A stretch of DNA of 64,000 bases, taken from Eublepharis macularius (taxonomy: Eukaryota > Chordata > Lepidosauria > Squamata > Eublepharidae). Made by a program: the position numbers and the translations under genes. The first letter of the stretch is position 1, and each line of letters starts with the position of its first letter. Positions 50,601-57,977 of the stretch are shown here, piece after piece. The stretch lies in contig NC_072807.1 of assembly GCF_028583425.1 (NCBI RefSeq), positions 31,315,001-31,379,000 of the forward strand. Direction: 5' to 3'. The notes under the pieces were generated by a model. The model ran no database searches, was not told where the DNA came from, and saw only the letters and a program-made list of their open reading frames with translations.

Positions 50601-52826
50601 CTAGGAGGGAGAGGGTAGGCTTTGTACTGTCCAGCGTGCCTTAGTGTATGAAGTGATGTAGATGTGCATTACAGTCGAGAGCAGAGGCCCCCAACGTGCT
50701 GACCGTGGACACCAGGAAGCCAACTGGCACCTTTCCTGGTGCCCGCCAAGTATCTCTAGAAAGCGGCCAGATGGAGATCTTGCCCAGCAAGGCTTCTGAT
50801 TAGCCGCTGGAGATTTAATTGGCTGTGCAGATTTTTTAAAACGTTGCTTTGGCGTCAGCTGTCACCAGAGAACAAGGACCGTCACTGTGTGACTGAACAT
50901 AACGCTGTGGAGCCATTTTGTGATTGGCAGTGCCTCCTGTGGCAGCCATTTTGGGCTGTGCCTACTACACTGTGTCAGGTAGGGTCGCCAGCTTCCAGGC
51001 AACATTTTTAAAAGTTGTCAATAATTGTGTAGATTATATTGTTGGCTCCCTCCAACAGGTTCGCCTTCTGTCCCCTGGGTATTTTCGGAGGAGTCTCCCA
51101 GTTAGTTGCCTAGTAAGCTTCCAGGTGGGACCTGAAGATCTCCCAGAATTACAACTGATCTCCAGACAGCACAGATCGGTTCCCCTGGAGAAAATGGCTG
51201 CTTTGGAAGGTGGACTCCATGGCAGCACATCCCTTCTGAGGTCCCCCTCTTCCCTAAATCCAGCCCTCTGCAGGCTCCAACCCCAAATCTCCAGTTGGGA
51301 GTTGGCAACCCCAGTATCAGAATTCCAACAGTGCCCACAGGCTCAAAAAGGTCGAGGACCCCTGGTCTAGAGTCCTTTGGCACAGGCCTCAGTTCAGTGA
51401 TATTTTGGGAAGGCCAGCTATTGCCGTGCCTCCTTCCTGGATGCCTCCTCTAGCCGATCTCCACATTCTGATGTTTTGCCTTCCTCCTTCCCATCAGGAT
51501 GGCCAGTTTTATGCCCGATTTTCGTGCTTGGGAACCTGAGCACAATTCAGTACCAGAACTTGTGCTCCAGCTACGTCAGCATCTAAGTAGACCATGGCCG
51601 TTTCCCCACATCTTACCTGCCTGTGGAACATTGTGCAAAAGACCCAGAAGACAGCGACTTCTTGTGTGAAATCGCACTAGGAAGACGCTGTTATTCGGGA
51701 GTTTTGTACGATTTTCGCAGGCAGGTAAGGCGTGTGGAAACGGCCCATAAGAGTTATGGTAGGGCTGCTCCCTGCTGTGCTTATAAGATGAGCAGCCACT
51801 TTGCTAAGACATAGCTTTAGCACAAGCCCCTCCCACTCCCATATTCCATCTCCAGTACTTCACAGACAGAGAGGAAAAATCCACATTCTTTGGAATCTCT
51901 GCCTTTCTTGTCCTTCGTGTCCACAAACGTATTGATGGTGCGTGCATGTCTAAAAGACTCACCTGCAGCCAGGAGACCAAAGAAGATCTTGCGGAGTATC
52001 TTGACATGAGCCTTGCAAAACTCTCTTGCTTTGGAAATTGGCTGAGCTGCTTTCTTCAACCTGAAGAGAGTCACATAGAAAATAATTATAAGGGATGGGG
52101 TGGTGGTGAGATACTTGTCCTGGGAAAGAACTTTCAAAAGTATTGGGAGATTTAGGGCAGCACACTGCAGGGGTGTGCTTTTCATGCAGTATCCCAAATG
52201 CTTATGCATAAACTGGAAGCATGCTGTGGTTAGAGCTGTCCCTCTAAAACTCTAATGGGACACACTTCTTAATTTATTCTACTTTTTGGAACCCACTTAC
52301 AAAGGAACTTCAAGCTACTTTCCTTCTCTCTGACATGAAATGCAAGAATCGCACATCAATTTTTAAACATTGTAAATTTTGGCATTTATAAATTCTAGTG
52401 AGCCACAAGGGGGTATTTCATAGCCATTCTCCTCGCCCTCCAACCTGGGAGAGAACTGTGATCCACTTTTTGGTTCCCACCCATAATTCGAGAATGACTG
52501 GCTAAGAGTATACAGAGAAAAGTTAAGATGGGATTTTAGTGACACAGGCAGAATAGAAAGGAAGTAAAGAAATATAGACAAGCCACATTGTGCTCCTTTT
52601 TGTACTTCTGGAAAGGGGTGTGCTGTGTGTGTTTTTCTTCCTGGACCGCAGCACTGAGATGGTTCTCTGTTGTCTCAGGATTTCCCTCAGATTCCTGCCA
52701 AAGGCACAAGGAGAGTTGTTGTCTTGTGAGAAAGTGCAAAGGGCAGAGCTAATGATACTAGGAGTAATTTACCGTCAGCTCTAACGCTGGATTCTCATAG
52801 CCGCTGCCACGTTCTTCAAGCGACAT
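37884..52826 (-). CDS. SLC28A1: SLC28-family concentrative Na+/nucleoside transporter, copy A (complete, 17 coding exons)
   Basis: Exons in coding order: 52826-52773, 52694-52606, 52060-51963, 50484-50295, 49372-49231, 48254-48141, 47418-47341, 46750-46670, 46231-46151, 45532-45407, 44731-44601, 43524-43356, 42994-42797, 41211-41130, 40871-40773, 40517-40403, 38010-37884. The 1974 bases encode 657 residues plus stop, close to human CNT1 (649) and CNT2 (658), with all phases consistent. Family marks include [63 protein letters not shown], the CNT signature [13 protein letters not shown], and [15 protein letters not shown]. The protein should import nucleosides with Na+ across the plasma membrane. 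The glutamates equivalent to human CNT1 E308, E322 and E498 are present. The symbol rests on synteny with ALPK3. The sequence is intermediate between CNT1 and CNT2, so SLC28A2-like naming is possible. Confidence 0.95.
38581..38614. repeat. (GA)n microsatellite
   Basis: 17 GA units in the last intron of SLC28 copy A. Confidence 0.95.
38797..38978 (-). mobile_element. 5S-rRNA-derived SINE, copy 3
   Basis: TTAGCTTCCCAGTTCTGATG and GTAGTCTCCCATCTAAGCAT are reversed 5S sequence. The body CAGAGGTGGTTTGCCATTGC is shared. It is in an intron of SLC28 copy A. Confidence 0.75.
38979..40402. other. Intron 16 of SLC28 copy A, unassigned part
   Basis: No exon, repeat family or regulatory element that I can name between the 5S-derived SINE and exon 16. 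Confidence 0.6.
40403..40517 (-). CDS. SLC28A1: SLC28 copy A exon 16: extracellular tail begins
   Basis: It encodes [20 protein letters not shown] then [24 protein letters not shown] and the CC pair match the CNT C-terminal extracellular domain. NTT is an N-glycosylation sequon. Confidence 0.94.
40773..40871 (-). CDS. SLC28A1: SLC28 copy A exon 15
   Basis: It encodes [20 protein letters not shown] then [18 protein letters not shown] and [12 protein letters not shown] are standard CNT motifs. Length 99 bases. Confidence 0.95.
41130..41211 (-). CDS. SLC28A1: SLC28 copy A exon 14
   Basis: It encodes [20 protein letters not shown] then [17 protein letters not shown] is the invariant CNT core motif and is intact here. 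The splice acceptor's pyrimidine tract is formed by a (CT)n microsatellite (plus-strand (GA)n at 41222-41248). Confidence 0.95.
41222..41248. repeat. (GA)n microsatellite serving as a splice pyrimidine tract
   Basis: 13 GA units on the plus strand. On the transcribed minus strand this is (CT)13, ending 9 bases before the AG of exon 14 (41212-41213). Confidence 0.9.
42797..42994 (-). CDS. SLC28A1: SLC28 copy A exon 13: CNT signature motif
   Basis: It encodes [20 protein letters not shown], the CNT signature [15 protein letters not shown] with the E498-equivalent Glu, and ends QKQWIS. Length 198 bases, phase 0 on both sides. Donor GTAAGT. Confidence 0.96.
43356..43524 (-). CDS. SLC28A1: SLC28 copy A exon 12
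   Basis: It encodes [34 protein letters not shown] and [12 protein letters not shown]. It corresponds to the CNT core helix [12 protein letters not shown]. Length 169 bases with phase 2 start and phase 0 end, as in copy B. Confidence 0.95.
43646..43723. repeat. Short palindromic element (CAATCCTA family), copy 4
   Basis: GAGCAATCCTAAGCATGTTT and CCACTTACTAG-type right arm ending GAGGATTGCAG. It lies about 120 bases upstream of exon 12 of SLC28 copy A. Confidence 0.75.
44601..44731 (-). CDS. SLC28A1: SLC28 copy A exon 11
   Basis: It encodes [20 protein letters not shown], then [13 protein letters not shown] and SREGVKIAC. The first two thirds are almost identical in DNA to the copy B exon at 61450-61580, far more so than flanking exons. 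Confidence 0.95.
44808..45012 (+). mobile_element. 5S-rRNA-derived SINE, copy 4 (best preserved)
   Basis: GAAGCTAAGCAGGGTCGG (5S box A region) and GGGATGGGAGACCTCC (box C region) are close to true 5S rRNA. They are followed by a non-5S body with CAGGCAATGGCAAACC and GAAAACCCCATCAGAGGTTG. Confidence 0.85.
45407..45532 (-). CDS. SLC28A1: SLC28 copy A exon 10: TM8 region
   Basis: It encodes [20 protein letters not shown] then [24 protein letters not shown] is intact, with the E322-equivalent. The AGSVLG Ser-Val aligns with CNT1 S353/L354 and CNT2 T347/V348, so it is a mixture of the two types. Confidence 0.95.
46151..46231 (-). CDS. SLC28A1: SLC28 copy A exon 9: TM7, selectivity residues
   Basis: It encodes [20 protein letters not shown] then GNIFVGM. 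The last two residues, Gly-Met, align with S319/Q320 of human CNT1 and G313/M314 of human CNT2, the pair shown by mutagenesis to govern pyrimidine versus purine selectivity. The Glu in ATES is the E308-equivalent. Confidence 0.95.
46670..46750 (-). CDS. SLC28A1: SLC28 copy A exon 8
   Basis: It encodes [20 protein letters not shown] then MQWVILK. The FQ|ALPI junction is CNT2-like (CNT1 has VLPI). Length 81 bases, matching copy B. Confidence 0.95.
46990..47275 (+). mobile_element. CR1 LINE, 3' end (ORF2 C-terminus and 3' UTR)
   Basis: It encodes [20 protein letters not shown] then [19 protein letters not shown] and ends GGGTTGGACTAGATGG ... ATGATTCTATG, the classic CR1 end. It is 5'-truncated and sits in intron 7 of SLC28 copy A, 66 bases from the exon end at 47341. 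Confidence 0.85.
47341..47418 (-). CDS. SLC28A1: SLC28 copy A exon 7
   Basis: It encodes [20 protein letters not shown] then NVFAFQ. The family motif AGSSFVFG appears here with Arg for the second Ser. Length 78 bases, the same as the exon at 63543-63620 of copy B. Confidence 0.95.
48141..48254 (-). CDS. SLC28A1: SLC28 copy A exon 6
   Basis: It encodes [20 protein letters not shown] and [18 protein letters not shown], near-identical to CNT1 VSWRAVSWGLGLQF..IRTEPGF. The length is 114 bases and the phase is 0 on both sides. The equivalent exon of copy B is outside the window. Confidence 0.95.
49231..49372 (-). CDS. SLC28A1: SLC28 copy A exon 5: TM3 region
   Basis: It reads [20 protein letters not shown], then [10 protein letters not shown] and [10 protein letters not shown]. 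The LDxSQRxEQLVS and SKHH motifs correspond to CNT1 LDTSQRPEQLVSF and ACSKHH. The donor is GTAAGT. Confidence 0.94.
50295..50484 (-). CDS. SLC28A1: SLC28 copy A exon 4: TM1-TM2
   Basis: It includes [20 protein letters not shown] and [19 protein letters not shown], then a basic loop ending SWSWLKW. The [13 protein letters not shown] block is a hallmark shared by CNT1 and CNT2. The acceptor is cttctag and the donor is GTGAGT. Confidence 0.95.
50980..51313. mobile_element. hAT-type MITE, TIR TAGGGTYGCC, copy 3 (inverted, longer)
   Basis: Reverse orientation to the two copies at the window start. It shares GATCTCCCAGAATTACAACT and the ends TAGGGTCGCC and GGCAACCCCA. Flanks GTGTCAGG and GTATCAGA agree at 6 of 8 bases. 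About 110 extra bases near the left end make it a longer family variant or the site of an insertion. Confidence 0.75.
51596..51745. mobile_element. MITE with TIR GGCCGTTTCC, copy 2
   Basis: The ends are GGCCGTTTCCCCACATCTTA and its complement finishing GTGTGGAAACGGCC. Both flanks are CAT (51593-51595, 51746-51748). The body aligns with the 4234-4424 element. It is in intron 3 of SLC28 copy A. Confidence 0.8.
51963..52060 (-). CDS. SLC28A1: SLC28 copy A exon 3: approach to TM1
   Basis: It reads [20 protein letters not shown] then [12 protein letters not shown]. This matches the CNT2 segment PFSKARSFCKTH..LFKKILLGLL. The acceptor is ctcttcag and the donor is GTGAGT. Confidence 0.93.
52606..52694 (-). 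CDS. SLC28A1: SLC28 copy A exon 2: cytosolic N-terminal tail
   Basis: It reads [20 protein letters not shown] then KHTQHTPFQ. It is acidic to polar, as expected for the N-terminal tail. The acceptor tttggcag is good. The donor AA|GTACAA is weak, but the phase 0 start and phase 2 end match exons 1 and 3 exactly, which supports the call. Confidence 0.75.
52773..52826 (-). CDS. SLC28A1: SLC28 copy A exon 1: start codon
   Basis: The ATG is at 52826-52824 with A at -3, which is a fair initiation context. It encodes [18 protein letters not shown], a short acidic N-terminus like CNT N-termini (for example ..NPGLELM in CNT2). The donor is GTAAAT. I chose this start because it joins in phase 0 to the next exon and no in-frame ATG precedes it within a plausible exon. 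Confidence 0.85.
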
Positions 52827-53246
52827 CCTGACTTCTCCCATCTCCCTGGCACACTGCAGCTACCACACAAGCCCTATGATGAACTGCAAAACCCAAAGCA
52901 TAGTCATTCTAGAAAGGGATGGAGCAACATCCTCCCAAGTCTCAGGGAACCCACAACCGCTTGCCCAATTCTGCTTCTTAGTTCTGCATCCCTATCTTCA
53001 GCACAGATGTTATTGGGCAACCTCCATAATGAGACAGAGGACTAACAGGCAGATTTAATAAATGAGTATGGGCGTGCATAAAGAGATAGGATATAGTCTT
53101 CCCAGGGCCCTTGATTTTCTCAAAACGCCACCCTTGAAGAACCAGGATTCTCTAGGTTTAGCAATCTGTACAGAAGAGACACAATATGGATTGCACCTGT
53201 ACAGTCCCTTGTACAGTCTCTCGCTTCTACACTTAGAAGTATCTCA

Positions 53247-53362
53247 GTTTGCAGGTGCTGGAAAAGATCTACCAGAGACACCGGAGAATTACACCCAGTT
53301 AAGATTAGACTATTGACCTAGATGGACCGGTGGTCTAACCTGGTATAAGGCAAGTTCATATG
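53247..53362 (+). mobile_element. tRNA-derived SINE 3' part
   Basis: TTGACCTAGATGGACCGGTG and CTAACCTGGTATAAGGCAAG are the SINE tail. Diverged. Confidence 0.6.
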
Positions 53363-54078
53363 TTCATAATCCTTGCAAGTTAGTCCACCAGTGCAAACAT
53401 CCCAATCCCTTCTTTTAGCCCCTCAGGTCCACCAAGCAACTTCCAACACCCAACCCCGAGAAACAGACAGGCAAACAACTCACAGCATAAAAAATCAAGC
53501 TGCTTCCCTGGTGTCACAGAGATTTCCTTCTTGCATCTCCTCGCTCCCAGCTAGGCTATGGATCAGTTATCAATTAACAGCCTAGTCCAAAGAACTGAAG
53601 GCAGAACTTCCATTCCAGCAAAATCCTTCTCCTCCCTTTATGCACACCTGAGAATCACTTGTTGACGTTTGCAGTTCATAGTATCCTCTGCTCCATCCTC
53701 ATTTTCCAGGAGACACAGAGAGACGCGTCCCGGTGGGGCCCAGAAACACCAGTGAAGAAGAAGTGGGGAAATGTTGAGTTGGTCAGAGTACGCAGACTTA
53801 ACTGAAATGAATTAAGCGGTTTGCTGAAACTAGAATAATGAAAGGATAGGACAAACTAAAAGGAATATGAAAAGGTAAACTCAAACACCATGGAGATGTG
53901 AAATGAATACACAACAAACAAACTGAAAATCCAATCAGCAGTAAAGAATAAAGTCAGATACTTATATGGTAATGTTGTTGAAACCACAACATTCTAGTTT
54001 TTGGCCTCCCTGGAAACATCCTCCTGCCCATTCCAATTTAAGTTCCCAAAATTATTCTAAATCTATGAAGCTCTAGAA

Positions 54079-54421
54079 CACGGGTGGCCAAACTGCGGCT
54101 TGGGAGCCACATGTGGCTCTTCTAGACATATCATGTGGCTCCCGGAGGTCTCTGAGCATTGCTGTGGCCATACAGTTTATTTTAGCTGGGAAGGAGGGGG
54201 AAATAGGCAAGCTTGCAAGCTCCCCACCCCCCAGAGGTTGTCGGGAGAAAAGAGAGAGCGGGAAAGGAGAATCCACCCCTTCCTGTGATGTCACTTTCAC
54301 GGCACTCCCCCAAACCCCCCTCTTCCTCTGAAGTCACTTCAACGCTTACTGTCTTGTGGATCTCAAACATCTGAGGTTTATTCTGTGTGGCTCTTACATT
54401 AAGCAAGTTTGGCCACTTCTG
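54079..54421. mobile_element. hAT-type MITE, TIR CACGGGTGGCCAAAC
   Basis: The left end is CACGGGTGGCCAAACTGCGG and the right end GCAAGTTTGGCCACTTCTG. The flanks CTCTAGAA (54071-54078) and TTCTAGAA (54422-54429) form an 8-base target duplication with one mismatch, as in hAT elements. The middle is G/A-rich. Confidence 0.8.
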
Positions 54422-54817
54422 TTCTAGAATGACCCTCAAAGGATCTTCACTCCAAGTACGATAACCAGCTTGACTAAATCAACCCTCTGCCTTTTACACA
54501 TTTTGTCATGACCAAGAGGGGAACAAGGACTAGCACTAAGCCTGTAGCCATAATCTAATTTAAAATAAGAAAAAGAAAACCCTACAAAGCGCTTGACCAT
54601 TCCCATTCACAAGTGACGCTATTAGAAGCCTGTCTAACTGTATCAGGCAAAAGTCGTTCGTAGCCACATTGGTCCAAAATCAAAATCTATTATCAGGACC
54701 TTTCATTAATAGAGAAGACTGACCACATTTTTCAATGAAGTTATCAAATTGTGAATAACCATTCGTGCATTGTAAAAGAACGGCACTTCACCACCCATGC
54801 TTCTACGCTATCTCATG

Positions 54818-55144
54818 CTAGAGTTCAACATATTTCCTAGCATTTTCTAATCTTGCAATATTACCTTCTTTATTCCTGGAAAGGGTGGGGATGGAACTTC
54901 CAAGGCTGCACGTAACTCTGGCAGAACTTTGTGGTTGCCTTCTGGGCTCTTCACTCAGGTGGAATTGCTTTCCATTTGTTCTTTTTATCTTCATTCGGGG
55001 AGGGGGGGGTGTTGACCTGTTGCTCGTTGGCTCTGTGGGCAATGAGATTTCTTCTTGAGCTGTTTCTCCAATAGATGGTACTACATCACCACTCTCATTA
55101 CAGTCGGAGAGGAAAATCTTGTCAGAGATAATATGTATGTAAAT
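54818..55144 (-). other. Unassigned open reading stretch (about 108 codons)
   Basis: Open from about 55144 to a stop at 54818-54820 on the minus strand. It reads DCNESGDVVPSIGETAQEEI, STPPPPRMKIKRTNGKQFHL and GNIARLENARKYVEL. The composition (acidic, then basic with a proline run) looks protein-like. No ATG start is visible, so it would have to be a terminal exon or a transposon-derived piece. I do not recognise the family. Confidence 0.3.
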
Positions 55145-55413
55145 TTATTTCACATTAGTCTCTTAATCTGAATGGTTGATGTTTGTTTTGTAGTCCACCA
55201 ATCTTCTCTGGCTTTGGGATCATGTTTGCATGATTATCTGGTATGTTTTATTTGGAAATAAACATAAAGAGCAAATTGCAGGGAACATTGTTGCATCAGA
55301 ACACTTAGCAGACAAAGGGGTTGTTTTTGGTACACTGTTAAAGAAACAGTTCTGTGCTTGGGTGAAGGTAGGGCTGAGGAAACGAAAAATAAGAGAAACT
55401 ATACAGAATTCAG

Positions 55414-55515
55414 CTTCAGGTAGACAGTTGTGTAGGTCTGTTTTAGAAGAGCAAGGTTCGAGTCCAGTAGCACCTTGGACCAACAGATTTCTAGGGTATG
55501 AGCTTTAGAGAGTCA
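55414..55515. repeat. Interspersed repeat with AGTAGCACCTTGGACCAACAG
   Basis: AGTCCAGTAGCACCTTGGAC followed by GGTATGAGCTTTAGAGAGTC matches the repeat type in the 6212-6600 cluster, on one arm only. Confidence 0.5.
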
Positions 55516-56154
55516 GAGCAACTTGCGTCCAATACAAGCATACAAAAGTCACATTGCAGTGCTCTGAAATTCTTACCGAGCCACACTTCCTTCTCTCCAA
55601 CTGCAGTACTGGGAAAGGCATTTTTTTAGCCCTTTCTGTCATGCCCTAGAAATTGCCCCAGCTGCTGTTAGTGGAGGGAAATAAAATATGGTACCTGTAT
55701 TGAACCTTTCTCCATTACTGCAACTAACAGCAGCTCTAGGAAGTAGTTTATAGTGGAGTAACAGGGCCATAGCCCTTCTTCAGCACCTTTGCCCTGATGC
55801 AAGCAATTTTTAACACTGGGAGTGCCAATGTTTGTCATGTAGTATTTTATATTTTAATGGTAATAATGGTTGAATTGTCCAATGTGTTTTAAGCCTTGTT
55901 GTGATCCGCCCTGAGCCCGCTGGTGTGAGGAGGGCGGAGTATAAATTGAATAAATTAAATTAAAATGTGTAATTTGGCCCCTTAGGCTAACTCCAGTAGC
56001 TCACCTCCTCTTTCCTCAGGTTTTTGTAACCTGCAAAGTGGGCCCATTCTGCTTGGGTTCACTGGCATTGTGTACTTCTGTGATGAACACTCTGATGAAT
56101 TGACACCATCCCAGTTCCCGGCCTGCTCTCTCCTTTTCAGTGGCACAATAGCTG

Positions 56155-56364
56155 ATGGGGTGCTGTAGCTCAGTGGCAGAGGACCCAGTTCATATGCAGA
56201 AGGTCCCTGGTTCAATTCCTGGCACCTCTGATTGTAGGATTCTGGGCAACATGTTGGGAAAGACCTTTTTCTGCCTCACACCCCAGACAGCTGCTGCCTC
56301 TGAGAACAGACAACTGAGAGGGAGACCAATGGTCTGTCTAGTCGAAGGCAGCTTCACATGTCCA
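56155..56364 (+). mobile_element. tRNA-derived SINE, near full length
   Basis: A-box-like TAGCTCAGTGGCAGA (56165) and a perfect B box GGTTCAATTCC (56209-56219), followed by the standard body and the tail CCAATGGTCTGTCTAGTCGA. It is the best copy of this family in the window. Confidence 0.85.
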
Positions 56365-56965
56365 ACCACTCTACAAATGAGCTTTGCCTTCCTCTTGTCA
56401 CCACAGAGTGCCTCAGTTCTTTTCAGAGAACTGTCGGCCTGTGAAAAATCTGCTTTGTCTGCCAAAGAGCATTCAATGCGATGACAAGGCCCAATATTAT
56501 CAGAAGCATTAAAAAAAAACCCCTCCACCTTTGACCCTCGTGACGTTTAGCTAGGAAAAGAGCCATATGCTAAAGTCCCCTTGCAAGCTGTACTCCGACT
56601 GCTGGTGGTAGCAATTACTGTGGCAACCTTGGAAGGGACAGGCTATTGATATCAACACTTTCATTAGTCATACAGGACAGTGCAGTGCTGTTTTCCTGTT
56701 TGTGGTGTATCTAGCGAAGAAACTAAGAAGAGGGAGGCAATAGCCCCAGAGGAAATCACGTAGAGAATAGTCTTACCTTTACTTCATGGTTGCTGGCAGG
56801 TGTGCCCCAGTAACTTCAGCATTTCCCTGCCCTTGGCCTTTCCCCATCTAAATGTCCCACCTACCCCCAGCCTTTGCAGAATGACCAAGATGAGATATCT
56901 TTACACTTGAAACACTACACTTTCCCGTGGTACCTGGGAGGTGCTCACACGAGACTAGTGGGGTA

Positions 56966-57167
56966 AAGTGCTGTCAAATCGCAGCTGATGTACGACGACC
57001 CCATAGGGTTTTTAAGGCAAGAGACATTCAGAGATGGTTTGCCATTGCCTGCCTCTGCATAGCAACCTTGGACTTCTTTGGTGGTCTCCCATCCAGGTAC
57101 TAACCAGGGCCAACTCTGTTTAGCTTCTGAGATCTGACAAGATCAGGCTAGCCTGGGCTATCCAGCT
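56966..57167 (-). mobile_element. 5S-rRNA-derived SINE, copy 5
   Basis: TTTAGCTTCTGAGATCTGAC and GTGGTCTCCCATCCAGGTAC (reversed 5S) with the body ATAGGGTTTTTAAGGCAAGA. Confidence 0.8.
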
Positions 57168-57282
57168 TAAGGCATCAAGAGACTATCTCTGAACAATTAG
57201 CACCCACTGAAGAACATGCTTGTTTTTTTCTCAAAGGCTCCACTTTTAGTTCCTTTAGGCCATGCACTGTCTGTCGACATAT

Positions 57283-57462
57283 TTACATTTTTTAAATCCA
57301 GCCCTTCCTTCAAGGAGCTCAGAGCTTCATAACAATCCTGTGAGAAAGACTGGCTGGGGGCTGGCTCAGTGTCACCAAGCAAGCTCCGTGGCAAAGGGAG
57401 GAACTGAAGCCAGCTCTCCCAGACCCTAGTTCAGTGCTCTAACCACTGTACCACACAAACCA
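57283..57462 (-). mobile_element. MIR/CORE-like SINE
   Basis: AACAATCCTGTGAGAAAG and GTGCTCTAACCACTGTACCAC are the reversed consensus ends. The A-box end is well preserved. Confidence 0.65.
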
Positions 57463-57729
57463 TAGTGAAAGATCCATCCTCAGTACTTAGCAATTTCACA
57501 GCAATATGGTGTAATAGTTTTGCCGATGACCCACTGTAGTAAAGGCTTCCCATTTTAAACTATTTTTTTCTTAAACAGAACTTCTCACCCACTGCAAAAT
57601 ACCTGGACATAGCTAGTTTTACATACCCTTAGAAAAGGCTGGTAGTCTTCCTTCTTTGCTCTGGTGTCTGCAAGTGATATTTGACCCCTTCTACCCAAGA
57701 AACTCATTAAAGTTTTGCACAAACATAGT

Positions 57730-57741
57730 TTTATTTTTATT
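57730..57741 (-). terminator. Poly(A) signals (two overlapping AATAAA) of SLC28 copy B
   Basis: Plus-strand TTTATT occurs at 57730-57735 and 57736-57741, about 107-120 bases past the stop. The position matching copy A's AATAAA reads AGTAAA (57764-57769) in copy B, so the main signal may have moved downstream. Confidence 0.55.
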
Positions 57742-57847
57742 ATTTTTTGGTATAAAAACAAGCTTTACTGTTTGGGCTACTCCCTCAGTGATGGGGACAC
57801 TGTAAAGATGCCCTCTTGCAGTGCCCCCCTGACCCACTCTTGGGCGG

Positions 57848-57977
57848 TTACGGCTTGCCACACACCACGGCCTTATAGTGACCACAGCACTGCTGGAGAC
57901 GCGTCGCGGTAGCATTGGCATCCTGATTTTGCCAAGTGCCGGAGAAGGAAAATGAGCCGTCTGTTGCCAAGGAGGTG
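57848..57977 (-). CDS. SLC28A1: SLC28 copy B exon 17: C-terminus and stop
   Basis: It encodes [20 protein letters not shown] then [20 protein letters not shown] and Lys-Pro before TAA at 57850-57848. The CC...C spacing is kept, but the YNxT sequon near the end is YKAV. One codon longer than copy A. Confidence 0.92.

Larger units (their letters stand above)
52827..57847. other. Region between SLC28 copies A and B
   Basis: It should contain the promoter and 5' UTR of copy A, neither of which I can pinpoint. Recognised contents are two SINEs, a hAT-type MITE, a 5S-derived SINE, a CORE-like SINE and an open frame, each listed separately. Confidence 0.75.

Noticed and set aside
52363-52450. Extra N-terminal exon of SLC28 copy A (LEGEENGYE-like reading after a tctcccag acceptor)
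   Set aside because: With the phase needed to join exons 1 and 3 it hits a stop at once. The exon at 52606-52694 fits both phases.
56155-56230. tRNA gene suggested by good A and B boxes
   Set aside because: No acceptor-stem pairing closes it, and it continues into a standard SINE body and tail.
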